DNA of 64,000 bases from Chrysaora quinquecirrha (taxonomy: Eukaryota > Cnidaria > Scyphozoa > Semaeostomeae > Pelagiidae). This document shows positions 38,576 to 51,079 of this stretch, piece by piece. The position numbers and the translations under genes were made by a program. The stretch's first letter is position 1, and every line of letters starts with the position of its first letter. The DNA is taken from the NCBI GenBank assembly GCA_014526335.1, contig JACTAT010000032.1, forward strand, positions 7,256,468 through 7,320,467, written 5' to 3'. The notes under the pieces were generated by a model that did not search any database, was not told the DNA's origin, and saw nothing but the letters and a program-made list of their open reading frames with translations.

Positions 38576-38689
38576 ATATTCGAAAACTAGAGTACAGAAG
38601 CTTAAGTGTTTTTAGTACGGTGCAAACTAAAAAAACTTTACAAAAAAGTGTGTTTTGCGTTCGGTACAGCACAATGTAGAACAAACAAG

Positions 38690-38695
38690 AATAAA
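38690..38695 (+). terminator. Possible poly(A) signal of Glu-rich gene
   Basis: AATAAA lies 532 bases after the CaaX stop codon. Confidence 0.3.
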
Positions 38696-38932
38696 AATAC
38701 ATTTTGTACCATTTGAAATTTTCTTATATTAGATAAAACTTCAGGCCAAGAAACTTTAAAAGTTCATTATGACTTGGACATTACTGGAATCACTCAGTGC
38801 ATGTTCATTTAATTATCATGTATTTGCATTTTTGGGCTTTGGCATTCCTCGTCACTTTCATTTATGAAGAAACACTGAGACACTGGCCCTAAAATGTGGG
38901 TTTTTATTTGCTGTTTGTACTGTGTCCTTTTC

Positions 38933-39465
38933 TAAGGCCTGGCGTCAAACATGCGAGATTTTCTTCAAAAGCATTCTTTAACCGTTTGGCCATGTCATGA
39001 AAACTGTTCAACAAGCATTTGTTAAACGTTTCTTTCGTTATTGTCAAACTTCAACAACTGGGAACATTTCGGTGCATAATAATATTTTTTATCAACAAAG
39101 AGTTCGTTCGTACTGGCGGATTGCGCAAGTTCTTGCTTGCAAGCTAGCACTAACGTATTCCAGCAACAACTCCAAAATTTTGGACAGCAATGTTTTTGGA
39201 CCTGGCCAAACAGTCATGCATTTGTTGTAAATCAAATTTAAAATGTTTGACCAACAAGTTCTGATCGTTTGGCCATGGCCTTAGCTTAGCAATGTTAATG
39301 AACAACTTCAAAAGTATTTTCTCAATTTCACAAGCATCAATTGTTCGACAGGCAATGTTTTGCGACATGGCCCAGCGTTCAAACATTTTGTTTGAGAAGT
39401 TACTTCTAGATCTTTGAGGAACAATAACAATGTTTGATCGTTTAGCCGGAACCTTATTACTCTGA
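38933..39465. mobile_element. CCAAACGATCAAACA repeats, two overlapping copies
   Basis: AAGGCCTGGCGTCAAACATG on the left, CTGATCGTTTGGCCATGGCC at about 39260-39280, and a further GTTTGATCGTTTAGCCGG at about 39430-39450. Internal GACCTGGCCAAACAGTC at about 39199 begins a second unit. The family is shared with 19050-20092. Confidence 0.6.
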
Positions 39466-39959
39466 TATTGATCTTATAAGTATACTGTATACAGTAATTA
39501 ATATGATTTTTAAACTGCATTTAGTGGAAATTGTTAAGAAAAACACAAAATAGTCAATTGTAGATGTATCTCATCGCGTATAGAGTAGTATTCGGATGTG
39601 GTAATTAGTAGGTAGTAGTTTTAATGTTTTTAAATGTACTTTATTCGGATTTTATCAAGCAAATTTTGCGAATTTGAAATAAAATAACGCATTTTAATCT
39701 TAAAGGGTATTTAACACCATAGTCGTTGGTTAATTTTTTAATTTGTAGTTGTAGCAGTAGTAAGTTGAACAGTCTATCGAGAAACGTATAACGCTAATCC
39801 TAAATTAGTTAGCTATATAAGTCTTAGGTTCCAGATTTTTAACACGGATAAAGATAACATTGTAGACAATGTTTTGTTTTTAATAAAAGTTTAAGTTCAT
39901 TTTTTTACTTTATATTTAATCGAAATGAAATCATTGATATCATTGGTTGATTCGTCTCT

Positions 39960-40180
39960 TAGCAACAGTTTCCTCAGCCTCTGTTTCGTCACGAAATCCT
40001 GCCGCACAGACATCATGTCAGTGTGATCTGGAGGCTGCTTTCATTAAAGTTTGGCAATTCTTCAAACAACTCTGAGATTTCCTCATTGGTCGATTCGTCT
40101 CTCAGCAACGGTTCTGAAACGGCTTCTCAGCCTCTGTTTCGCCATGAAAATCCTGTGGTATAAACATCATGTCAGCATGA
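39960..40180 (-). repeat. Duplicated 3' end of SAMTOR gene
   Basis: A segment with GATTCGTCTCTTAGCAAC, CAGCCTCTGTTTCGTCACG and ACATCATGTCAGTGTGAT recurs about 110 bases later as GATTCGTCTCTCAGCAAC, CAGCCTCTGTTTCGCCATG and ACATCATGTCAGCATGAT. The second copy encodes the last residues of SAMTOR (NHADMMFIPQDFHGETEAE). The first is a diverged tandem duplicate beyond the stop codon. Confidence 0.7.
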
Positions 40181-43100
40181 TTAGGAGGCTCCGTTACATC
40201 TTTGATCTTCCGAAATGCCATACAATGCAAATGCGCCAGTTTCTCATATTTATACCGCACGAATCCGATGCTTTCCAGAGCGACTTTCCAGGATTTCATC
40301 TGCTTTGAATTGCGATTCTGATGAGCTGAATCTGATTCTATAATCAGTAGTAATCCTTGTCTTGATAGCAAACGGTTAGCCTTTCTGCAACAATCCCATC
40401 GCAGTTTTGGTATGGGAAGGTACGAAAGAAAAGGAAAATATCACAACATCGAAGAATCCAGCTGGTAATTCAGATACTGATTGTGTGAGAGATAGTTTTA
40501 ATCTTTGAATGGCTGGCGCTGGGTTTTCGTGCTTGATGTTTCGATATTCTTGTCTTTCTTCCAACTTATGTCCTTGCTTACTGTAAATATCTTTATTTAC
40601 GTCATCTATCTTTGAATCATGCATACACTCCGCATCTCTACAACGGTCAGCACAGCTACTAGCACTATCCTTGCTTATCCCAGCCAAGTCTTCCTCGAGG
40701 TCTCCCTTCTCCGACGAAAGCCTGGCCATAACTTCAAGAGGGTAAATTTCAGTATTAATAGTATTCTCACTATCCATCTGGACATCATGCAAAGTTTCGG
40801 CTTCATGAGATGTCGCTACCTTTCTGACTTAGTTCCTCTCTTTCTTGACTTGTAACTGAAATTTCCAAGAAGTCTGCTTGGAATACACCCTTAAAAGAAG
40901 AAAAAATATCTCCTAAATTAATAAGCCTCGCGCGTGAAACAAGCCTCGTTTCCATGTTTTGATACACTTGCTTTACATACAGTAAGTAATCCTTGGTTTT
41001 GTTCCCGGGATACTAAACTGTATCCTATGACCAAACATTAGCTTTATCGTTCATCTTAGCGGTCAGCAGAAGCGACGATAAGAAAATCTTTATTACTTTT
41101 TTCCATTCTTCATTCAATTTTCGGCTGCCAAAATAAAAATTTTGTGAAAATCAAAACCAAAATCAAATTGCCAATAACATGAGGTTTTTTCCCAAATGGT
41201 TTATTCTAATTTCTACGGAATTTTGACTGAACCATCGATTAACTTTTCAGACAAAGAAATGACAAGATTACTACCCTCAGGTTTCTGAAAAATGTTTGAA
41301 ATTCATAATAGCATTGATCACGAAATGGATTATGGGTCTTTCACTGAGATTTCTTGATTAACAGAAACTAATTTTTTTTCTTTATCGTCCTTTGCATTCT
41401 CAGAGTTCCATGGTTAACTGATGTGTCACTCCCGTCACTCCACCTGTGGGAACCTCGGCCTGATAAAAGACCATATCATTGTCCACCCCCCATTTTGATA
41501 CCTTAAAGACCAAATGACTGTCCAGCCCAACGTCAACCCAGAAAGACCATTTACACTTTTTTTTTAATAAGCAACTTGACTTTCGTCCAGCCCTCAAAGT
41601 TGCTTACAATTTTAGACATTTCAGCCCTCAAAGTTGCTTAAACGTTGCTTAATATTTTTTTAACCTAATAACCACCCCTGACTTCGCGGGTCAAAATCAT
41701 CATCTGTCAGCCCTATACAACATGACTTTTGGGAGACAGTTCGTGGAAAAACGTTAGCTAACGAACTTCAACATGCCAAACATAAGAACGAAGAACAATT
41801 TCCTAACACAAGAAAGAGAATAAGCTTGGTTGTTTGACTCCTTAGTTGCTTACAGTAATTCAATTGAGCCCTCAAGTTGCTTAATGTTAAGGTCAGTTCA
41901 GCCCTAGTTGCTTATTGAGCGGTTGCTTAATAAAAAAAGTGTGATCATCCTTAGATCTAGCTGTATTGAAGCAAGGATCGAGTGTCAAAATTTACCTCAG
42001 TTTTCGCGTGACAGAAATAACGCTAGAGGTTTCCCAAGTTTTAATTTTAGGCCCCTTTCTATTCTTCACGATTGTGCTTGTGCATTCAGCAGTGGTAGCA
42101 ATATAAACGAGAATTTGACAGACGTTTGCTCACAGATGCTTGCTCGAGCGGTAACTCGACTGGTAATAAATATATATCGTACATCGCTCGATCTAGACTA
42201 GACGCGTCAAAGTTCCCCAGCTTTGCGCTTTGAGAACTTTATTAGGCTGAATCTTAATGCTCGATTCAGCAGCTTATGGAAAAAGTTTTACTACTACTAC
42301 TGCTTTTCGTCCAATCTTTACTCACCGAAGACGAGGCTGGACATAAGTCGATGGCAACAACATCAAACTCATCTTGAAAATTTTGGAATGGGTTGAAACA
42401 GCTTCCAACGTCAAGAAGGGTTTTGCTACTTTTGCTGTTTGCTTTCCTGGAATAAACAATAATACTTGAAAAGAAAATTCGACGTTTGAGGACAAATGCT
42501 TTTAGGGGTGTTTGGTGTTGATTATAATCATCTTAATGACCAGCATCATCATCAATATCGCAATCACCGTTATTGTAAACGACCATCATCATCATGACCA
42601 AAGATGATCATCACAACCATGATCATAATCATGATCATCATCGTTCACCTCCACGTAATCATAATAATCGTCATCGTCATAATCCTTATCATTACCATCA
42701 TCATCATCAATCATTAAAATCAAAATTTTTGTCGTCGTCATTGTTTTCCTCATCAGTGTAACCATCATTGTGGATCACTGTGATTAATCATCAGCATTAT
42801 AGCTCTTGACACTGCAATCATAATGATCGTTATCACTTAATGATCATAATCACTAACTTCAGCATTTATCATCTACCGTAGCGATAGCGTTTTCCATTCA
42901 CAGTACAAACCATTTATCTTGTTTGGAGTCGCACTGTCTCGTCTGATAAAACTTCTCGAACGAAAACTTCTCTACAATTTCTTTATCTCGCAGTTTTTGA
43001 TGATATATTTTCTTCTGTTCTTTTTCTAAAGCCTTCTCCATGCCTCCATCATGGAAGTAATCTTTGCAAACAAATCTGCACCATTCTATTCTGTTTCCTA

Positions 43101-43967
43101 TTGAAGGATGAGTTTCTGTCCAAGATCTTGATAATTTCTCCATTGCATCCGCGTAGGTCTGCAAATTTTCGAGATTAGACTTGTGATCTTTCCACACTTT
43201 TTCGAAGTTTTCTTCAGCTTTGGAAAAAGTATAGATATAAACGCAACCTTCACAAAAAAAGCTCTTAAACAATCGAAATTGTTTTAAAACAAAGTATGCG
43301 CTTTTTCAAACGAGTGCCCTAATTCTAGAGCGAAGGGCAAGCGATGTAGCAAAAGGACCAAATGCAAATACGATGACGTAACAATTCAAACGCCCCTTTG
43401 TCGGTGACGCCCCTTTTTAAGTAGCTGAGATGTTGAAACGGGCTAACGGACACCTACCGTAAAATCTCTATTAAACCCCCTCTTTCTTTTAAGCCCCCTC
43501 TCTATCTAACCCCCGTTCTTCAAGTGAAAATTTTAAATATATCCCCCCCTAAAGCCTCTCTTATTTGGCCAACTCAACAGTTCAGTAGTAAACGTACGAA
43601 ATTAAATGAAAATTAAGTGGTAACGTGTTTGATATACCCCACTGTTGTGTTTTATAACTACAAATAGCTACTAAGTGTAAGGAACTACTATTTTCATTTG
43701 ATCTAGATTAACTACAGCAGATAAATAAAAGAAACAACCTTTTACGGCCTTAGCTCAGGGCCTACCGGCCTAAGTCTGTAAGTAGTAATATACCTAATCG
43801 GCAAGAGCGACAAGATTTTTTAATAAAACAACTGAACTTGAATTGCACTTTCCCAATTATGCTTCTAACTACTAACCGTTTCGTACATTGCTTCTCAACA
43901 CGGCGTGGGTTTTTTTGATTGTTTGTGCAAGATGTTTACTGTCCGCCATTTCTTCGCTGGCAGCCAT
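40102..43967 (-). CDS. BMT2: SAMTOR / BMT2 SAM-binding protein, two frame breaks
   Basis: Four exons (43877-43967, 42911-43217, 42326-42446, 40102-40889) with matching phases give about 434 residues. SAMTOR is a Rossmann-fold SAM sensor that restrains mTORC1 through GATOR1-KICSTOR; its yeast namesake is an rRNA m1A methyltransferase. The N-terminal helical domain reads AEENFEKVWKDH, then RIEWCRFVCKDYF. The SAM-binding motif is LLDVGSCFNPF (residues about 143-153). Later come FQADFLEIS, FFDVVIFSF, LSYLP, RWDCCRKANRLL, MKSWKVALESIGF, HLHCMAFRKI and a MFIPQDF tail, in family order. Two one-base insertions break exon 4: the A run at 40429-40432 and the T run at 40821-40823. Correcting both restores family sequence. 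The donor of exon 2 (GTTTGT) is weak. Exon 1 starts ATGGCTGCC, a YY1-like start context. Intron 3 holds a CAT/ATC trinucleotide tract. Confidence 0.88.
41556..41941. mobile_element. Tc1/mariner-like MITE (GTTGCTTA family), copy 2
   Basis: TA then CACTTTTTTTTTTAATAAGC on the left, GTTGCTTAATAAAAAAAG ending GTG on the right, with the right TA mutated to TG. It sits in intron 3 of SAMTOR. Confidence 0.88.
42535..42720. repeat. Degenerate CAT/ATC trinucleotide tract
   Basis: Runs of CATCATCATC mixed with ATAATCATGATCATC, in intron 2 of SAMTOR. Confidence 0.8.
43457..43560 (+). repeat. C-rich dispersed repeat (CTATTAAGCCCC), copy 2
   Basis: ACCGTAAAATCTCTATTAAA, CTTTTAAGCCCCCTCTCTAT and CAAGTGAAAATTTTAAATA match 12343-12480 in order. 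It is in intron 1 of SAMTOR. Confidence 0.6.
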
Positions 43968-44182
43968 TTTGTGCACGTGTACCCTCGATTCGACTGGACC
44001 TCGCTTTGCCATTAATTCTTGGAAAAAGACGAAATCATTGACGAAAAATATTTTCCCGGCAGTTTTTTTCTTGAATTCATAAGGAAGAATTTAAAACCAT
44101 TAAAACATTTTAAAACACAATTTAAAATTTTAAAAGCATTTCAAACACAAATAGACTAAGTAAAATTTCACCCTTTTCTGCT

Positions 44183-45749
44183 TTAATAAAAATGTCCCCT
44201 GGTCCTGTGTTCTGGATACTCTGCTACTTTCTCTGCATTAAAAGTTGCGAAATCCCAAAGATAAAAATCTATAATTATAGAATTTAATTCACCTATTTTT
44301 ACATCTTTGATCACGCTATTTTCAAGATTATTTTCTATATACGTTCTAAGACACTCTACAGCATGTATAGAACAGCCTCTTATCTCCATTTCTTCTCTCG
44401 AACCAAGCGTTAGTTCTTCTTCACGCTTGATCTTTTCACTCAGCTCTGCAGTATAACTCAGAATTCCTAAGAATTGAAGAGCTTGTGGAACTCTATAATC
44501 AGCAAACATTGTCAGCGTTGATATGTCATCGAATCTGCCATAACCTTGGCCTTCAAAACAAGCCCAAACATCAGCCACAAATATCTGAGCTCGTTTGTAA
44601 AATGACACAGCCTGACCTTCAAAAATAGACTCATCTCTAAACGAAGAGAACTCTTGTGTTATTTTTTTAATCAGAGTCTGTGCACTGTTATTGCATTCTT
44701 TGATCAGGTTACTTATGGAATTTCTGTATTTTTCGAACAAGACTTTTCCTGCTTCTCTGAGATGTTCGACTCGTTTTGAAAGCAGTGGAATTTCAGTTGA
44801 CGTTGAAGATCTGAAGATGTTCTCGATCTGCTTTAGAGTAACGTCTTTATATAATTCTGGCGTTGTTATTTTGATGCCATCCTGAAAAGGAATAGTGTGA
44901 ATATAAAGATATCTAACAAGTTCGCCAACAAATGAAAAATATTGGAAGAAGATAGCAATTTGGCAGTGATTGATGATGATAGATGATGGTGTTGATGATT
45001 GTCATAATGATCATAGTGATTGATGTTCATGAAGAGCATGATTATGATGATGATGTGGACAAAAAAACGAAGAATTTGGTGCTGATTATGATGATGATGA
45101 TGATAATTATGATGATTATTACTGTATGTGATGCTGATTATCATTATGATGATGATGATAATGATGGTGATGCTGATAGTTGTTATTATCATTGTGTTGA
45201 TGATGATGATGACAATGAGAATGATGATGATAATGATGGTGATGTTGATGGTGATGATGATTATTATTGAATGTGTTGGTGATGATGACATCAGTGGTGA
45301 TTTTGATGATGATTGATGATAATGATCAAGTTGTTGATGGAAGATGATCAAAATGATAACAATGATTATATTAATCATGATGATGATGAAAACACTACAG
45401 CCAAATCATTTCATACTTCGATTGCCCTATTTATTGCAGCACACAATGCTTCATAGTCACTGTACTCTTTCCCATTATAATTAACTTTGAACGGGGGTTC
45501 TCCTTTCGGCTCCCAGAAAGAGAAATTCAAGCAATCAATAACGAAAATCCAATCCAAGGCTTCAATATTCATGGTTTTTGGATGTAACTCATGTTGTTTC
45601 CAAGATTGTTTGGAGTAATCTGATTGTGCCATTTGTTTACAGATCGTTTCTGCTGCATTCTTCATTTCTTCCTTGTTGACAAAAACATGTTGACTTCGCT
45701 CTGCGATGAATTTTGCCGAATCTCTGGGACAAAGAACTTCCTCCATCAT
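44183..45749 (-). CDS. QNG1: Queuosine 5'-phosphate N-glycosylase/hydrolase
   Basis: Two exons (45417-45749 and 44183-44881) join in phase 0 (GAA/GTATGA donor, TTTTCAG acceptor) to 343 residues, against 341 for the human protein. QNG1 (C9orf64, DUF2419) releases queuine from queuosine phosphate so that it can be re-inserted into tRNA by the TGT enzyme. Family landmarks in order: PRDSAKFIAERSQHVF, WIFVIDCLNFSFW, YSDYEALCAAINRAI, then RVSFYKRAQ-like AVSFYKRAQIFVADVW, FDDISTLTMFADYRVPQ, MEIRGCSIHAVECLR, and IIIDFYLWDFA near the end. The frame is intact. The intron carries a GAT trinucleotide tract. The start codons of QNG1 and SLC35C1 are 565 bases apart and face away from each other. The next gene on the same strand, SAMTOR, starts 215 bases beyond its stop. 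Confidence 0.95.
44965..45380. repeat. GAT/ATG trinucleotide tract in QNG1 intron
   Basis: About 400 bp of imperfect GATGATGAT with ATTATGATG variants. It creates long spurious Asp- or Met/Ile-rich frames. Confidence 0.9.
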
Positions 45750-46314
45750 GTCAGGCCAAAAAAATTTTCAAATGTAAAATGTAATAATGTTGTTGTTGTT
45801 GCTAGCCCCGTTTTGATAATTACGAACTATTACGTCATAGAATAAATTGTTTCATTTAGAATTTGCATTTTTGCATTTATAAATTATACAGTAAAACAAA
45901 TTGCTTATTTTCCGGTAACTTTATAAAGATTCAAATCTTAAAAAAATCTTACTTTAGAAATTTTCAAAATAGTGTTTAATACCACGAAATATTATTACTT
46001 TTGCCTCCACTAAAAAAACAATACGTAAAATCACATTTTTGCATGACAAAGAGATGCCCAGTTCGTTGCCATAAGAAGGAAAAAGTGTTTCGTGGCATTT
46101 CTCTTTCCGTCACGTCTCACTGGACAAGGGAAAGGCAGCATCTATATCTTTGTATTTTCTTATCTGTAAATGTTTTACTTTAAACTTTTACCGATATTTT
46201 AGGCAAACTTCTTAGAGAGATTAGATTTTTAAAGAATATTCAGAGGCCTCAGCGTTCTCCTTTCTTTCTTGTCCACGTGAACGAGACAGCAACTTTTGCA
46301 GAAGCATAGCAATC
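45750..46314. promoter_or_regulatory. Divergent intergenic region QNG1 / SLC35C1
   Basis: 565 bases between two outward-facing start codons must hold both promoters. It is AT-rich. I see no TATA box or other site I can name. Confidence 0.4.
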
Positions 46315-49122
46315 ATGGGCGAGACACTTTTCGTAAAATCTTTGAAAATTGCAAGCGTTGTAGCCGCATATTGGTAAGTTAAAAGCAGAGATATAATTTT
46401 GAGGATAAATAATTCTTATTCTTAGCAATGCTATGGCTCTTTGGTTTAGTAAATTAACACTAGAAGAGTTCACAATTTATAAGCATCCTTTGGTTTAGGC
46501 CCAACCCGGCGCTGGCCTAAACTAAAGTCAAATTCACAAAATTAGTCCAAATCTCTGTTAGTACAATCCAGCAAATAAAGTAAAAGACAATAAAACCTGA
46601 ACCTTCATTCAAATCTCAGTTTGAGCCATTTTTTCTATTTATCCTAACTTTGACAATTGTGTTTCAATGATTTGTTAAAATTTATAAATTTTAAGAATTT
46701 TATTCATCATTTCATTTATATTCAGGGTCATTTCCATTTCTCTGGTCTTCTTAAACAAGTATCTTCTAAGCAGCAAAGATTTGAAGGTCAGTATGTAGCC
46801 GAATGACTTGATGACATTTGCTCCCACCTGTTTCATCCCAACCCTTCCCAGTTTCTCCACCCCAGCCCCTGCCCCTTTCTGTTCATTTTAAAATCATAGT
46901 CCATGGTAAGTGTAGACTTATTACATGAGTCACAGTTATTGCAGCTACTACCTTAAGTTGTTGTTGTTGTTGTCAGAAGGCTGCTCAAACTGGGACTCGT
47001 GGCTTTTGCATGCAAAAAGTGGCCACTCTCTACAAAAATTCCATGGAACCAATCTGATTACAGCATTTCATGGCTAGCTACTTCCTCCTACTCTTATTGC
47101 AATTTGATTTTGCGTCAGATTGAATGGTAGAATAACAGGTAGCCAATCAGTGAGCAGCAGAATGAAATGGGAGATTTGACTTTCCATCAAAACATTTGAA
47201 TACAAGTTTAATCTAAAACTGGCCAATTTTGAACATTGCTAGGATACAAGTCTCGCAGAAAGTATTTCTGTGGTAGTTAGTCTACATGGAAACTGGGACC
47301 CCTGTAATAAGTCTATGTCAAATGTGTTTTAGGACCTTAATAGTGAAATAAGTGGTACTAAATTGAGCTCTGTTTTTGTAACCCTAGAAACTCATTCATG
47401 TAACCCTAGAATTTCTGCACATGGTGCTCCCATTGCAGACCCTTCTAACTGAAAAAATTAACATATATAAATTTTTTGTTTCCTTGTAGCTTGATGCTCC
47501 TTTGTTTATAACATGGTATCAATGCATTACTTCAGTGGTATGCATATTTCTTTTGAGTCTTCTTGGCGATAAATTCCCAAACATTGACAAGTTTCCACCT
47601 TTCAAAATTGAATTGGGCATTGCAAAAGAGGTGAGATATACCCTCCTGAATTTTCAAACAATTCTATAGAGGCAGCCTTTCCTCCTGCAGATGTATTCCA
47701 TACCTTATTGTGTTAGATACAATTCATTTGATATTCTTGTTATTCCTGTTATTTTCAGATATTGCCACTGTCTATTATATTTGTTGGTATGATCACCTCA
47801 AACAACTTGTGTTTAAAATACCTTGGAGTTGCATTCTATAATGTTGCAAGGGCACTGACCACAATTTTCAATGTTGTAAGTATCATATTTATCTAGTTTT
47901 GTCTCAATGATTTGTTAGATGCTTTGATTTGATTAATTGATTGATTGATTGATTGATTGGTGATTGGTGATTGCTTCATGAAAGAGTTTTTATGAATGAT
48001 TGACTGATTAGCTAATGCAGTAGATTGATTATTATATGTTGATTTCTGATTAATTCATTGAATGAATAATTGATTGATTGATTAACAGACTGATTAGTTG
48101 ATTAAGTGATTGATTGATTGATTGATTGAACATTTATGTGATTGATATACTGCATGATTGATTGATTGTAGCTATTGATAAGTGTGATTGACTGCTTTTG
48201 ATGAAAACAGGTCCTATGTTTCTTTGTTTCATTGGCTGGTTTATCGTTCTCTGAGAATACCATTAATTAACAAAAACATAAAATTCTTAGTTATCATTAT
48301 GCTGTAACCTATGAGCTGATTTCCATTTCTAATTTATGAAGAGCTCCGCTTTATCTGTCTTGGTTTATTTCTCATTGTGACCATGTTTGCTGTATAGTAA
48401 CTGTATATTTCACTTTCAGAATATCAGAAGATAGAGCTTGGCTTGTTTAACTGACCAATTCTCTTTCCTAGATCTTCACATACGTCATACTTGGCCAGAA
48501 AACATCTCTCAAAGCAATCCTTTGTTGTGCAATAATCATATCAGGATTTCTCCTTGGAGTCAATGAAGAGGGTCAAGGAGGTGACTTATCATATAAAGGT
48601 GTGTTTTTTGGTGTTCTTGGCTCATTGTTTGTCTGTCTTAATGCTATTTATACGAAGCGAATGATGCCGGTTGTTGAAGGCAATATCTGGCGCTTGCAAC
48701 TATACAATAATTTCAACGCATTGTTCCTTTTCCCGCCATTGATTTTCCTATTTGGTGAGTTCTCCGTGGTGTCAAGCTTTCCGTTTTTGCGAAGCTCTTA
48801 TTTCTGGATAATGATGACCCTGAGTGGAGTCTTTGGAATCGCCATTGGATACATCACTGGTTTACAAATCAAAGTCACAAGCCCACTGACCCATAATATC
48901 AGCGGTACGGCCAAAGCATGTGCACAAACGATTATTGCTGTAATTCATTTCAATGAGCTGAAAACGATGTTGTGGTGGTTCTGTAATTTTCTGGTCCTTG
49001 GCGGATCCATGTTATATACGTACGTCAAGCATCTTGAAATGAAGAAAAGTCATTCTCAAAGTGATAGAAAACTTGATCAAATGGAAAAAGTCCCAGCCAC
49101 ATCGGAACAACAGAAATCATAA
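46315..49122 (+). CDS. SLC35C1: GDP-fucose transporter
   Basis: Five exons (46315-46373, 46726-46786, 47490-47630, 47759-47875, 48472-49122), all with GT-AG sites and matching phases, encode 342 residues. It imports GDP-fucose into the Golgi lumen in exchange for GMP, feeding fucosyltransferases. The sequence follows animal SLC35C1 almost block for block: [93 protein letters not shown] and [11 protein letters not shown]. About ten hydrophobic helices are spread over the length. The charged tail ([12 protein letters not shown]) faces the cytosol. Start: [10 protein letters not shown] lies just before the first helix and is shorter than the mammalian N-terminus. The frame is intact. Intron 4 contains a TTGA tetranucleotide repeat. 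Confidence 0.96.
47930..48175. repeat. (GATT)n tetranucleotide repeat
   Basis: GATTGATTGATTGATTG runs with interruptions, in intron 4 of SLC35C1. Confidence 0.9.
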
Positions 49123-49752
49123 CATTTTGAAGAACATAATAAGTGATTTAGTTAGCTTTGACATCTTGCGGAAGTAGATTGAACTTCCGGGTTCATTTCT
49201 GAGAATTAGCCCTTTCTCAGCACATTGTATTTAGACATATTCATCAGTTTTAAAGAACTGAAAGGACAGAAAGATAGATCTTGCGACAATCTGGACTTCC
49301 ATCGTTTCATGAAACTTTGCTTCCTTCTTGAACTTAATTTGAAATACTCGTTAGTTTGCCATTATCGTAGTATTAATCTCCGTTCTTTTGGTTCAAATAT
49401 TATTTAAACAGAACATTCTGGTCTGACTTAGTTAATATACCCATTACATAGAGTTGTTTCAATTGATCTGTACCAATCGTTCTTCTCTCGCTGCCATGGA
49501 TTCTATTCTTCCCTATGTTTTCTAGTGCTTTGTGATTCATTTTGAGTTGTATCGAAATTTGGTTTAGCATAGCGAGAAAGAGTTGAAGTACAAACGCCAG
49601 AAACAGATCAAAACAATTGACGAAGGTGGAAGGTATATCCGCTAATCAGCTGTTAGGATTCAGCGAGGGAATAGAATAATCTGCTCTTTAGGCTTTTGAG
49701 GAGATCATGAGAAAGTTAACATGTAGTCTTGGTTTGTGCTATGAAGTTTCTG

Positions 49753-50135
49753 TGGCGTCATGGCCTAATCCAATTGGCTCGTGATGTCGGAATCTCAGCA
49801 AGGTCAGGGTTCGAGTCCAAGCTATGGCAGCATCACTGCCAGGGTCGAGGTCTCGATTAGTCAACCTACTAATAAGATGCTAGCGACTGGCGCTAAATAC
49901 ACCATTTCACCTTCACCTCACCTATCTCGTATAATGAAAGTACTCAACCTAGAGCCTTGTACCATCTCATTCACTTAAGCAAGGTCAGGACTCAAGCTCC
50001 AGCTACAGCTACAGTCTCGATTAGCTAACTGCTAATGAGATCCTTCGCTAAATGCACCATTTAACCTTCTTCCAACCTATCTCGTATAATGAAAGTACTC
50101 AACCTAGAGCCTTGTACCACCTCATTCACTTCATT
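49753..50135 (+). repeat. tRNA-like SINE head with tandem-duplicated body
   Basis: An A-box-like TGGCCTAATCCAATTGG at about 49760 and a perfect B box GGTTCGAGTCC at 49808-49818, about 35 bases apart, resemble a tRNA-derived Pol III promoter. Acceptor-stem pairing is lacking, so it is not a tRNA gene. Downstream, a block of about 135 bases ending ATGAAAGTACTCAACCTAG...CTCATTCACTT occurs twice (about 49840-49975 and 50010-50133). Confidence 0.55.
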
Positions 50136-50708
50136 CCTAGTTATGTCTTTGGTCCTAAACCAAACCTTCGTCAGTTACACTCGTGGATGAATAGACTTTT
50201 CCATTTTTCAACATCTTCTTTCAAAAGAAAGTCAAAACAAACAGAGCGACAAAGAACTATTAGTTTTGGGCAACCACCAATTACTTTGCATTCAGTCTAA
50301 ACACATTTTTCGGTTTTTATATATTTGATAAAAACAAAACATTGTTATCATTTTGGTTTCAGAGAATTTTTCCGATATACACCCGAGTCACGCCATTTAT
50401 TACATTTATTTACATGTAGATTTCGTTAGGATTTCCCCTGTTTTTACTCTAGAGCCTTCTGCTTATATTATTACATTTGAATTCACTTTGCAACAGGGCA
50501 AAATACAAACAGTAAAGAAATAACAGGAAGAACGACCGCTCGTATTGATCAATATGATATTTTCAAATCTTGAGACCGAAGTTACGTATATGAATACAAA
50601 AATTCATAGTGCTACCTATTTCGCAAGCGAATATAGTTAAAGATGGGTCTGATTTCTTTGAAGAAGGCTCAAGCAGAAAATGTTTGAGGAACAATGTTTC
50701 ACGACGTA

Positions 50709-51079
50709 CACTTTTTAAATAAGCAACTGGACGTTTATCCAGCCCTCAAAGTTGCTTAAAATTTTAAACATTTCAGCCCTCAAAGTTGCTTAAAAGTTGC
50801 TTAACATTTTTGTACCTAACAACCACCCCTGACTTCGCGGATCAAAATCGTCAACTGTTAGGACTTTAACACGAGTTTGGGAGAGAGTAAGTGGAGAAAC
50901 GTTAGCTAAAGAACTTCAACATGCAAAACAAACAATTTCCTAACAACAAGAAAGCGTATAAGCTTGGTTGTTTGACTTCTTAGTTGCTTACCGTAATTCA
51001 ATTGAGCCCTCAAGTTGCTTAATGGTAAGGTCAGTTCAGCCCTAGTTACTTATTTAGTGGTTGCTTATTAACAAAAGTG
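50709..51079. mobile_element. Tc1/mariner-like MITE (GTTGCTTA family), copy 3
   Basis: The best-preserved copy: TA then CACTTTTTAAATAAGCAAC on the left, GGTTGCTTATTAACAAAAGTG then TA on the right. 371 bp. The interior repeats AGCCCTCAAAGTTGCTTA words and has no frame. Confidence 0.9.

Noticed and set aside
44866..45378. His/Ile- and Asp/Met-rich frames across the GAT tracts
   Set aside because: Products of trinucleotide repeats lying inside the QNG1 intron.
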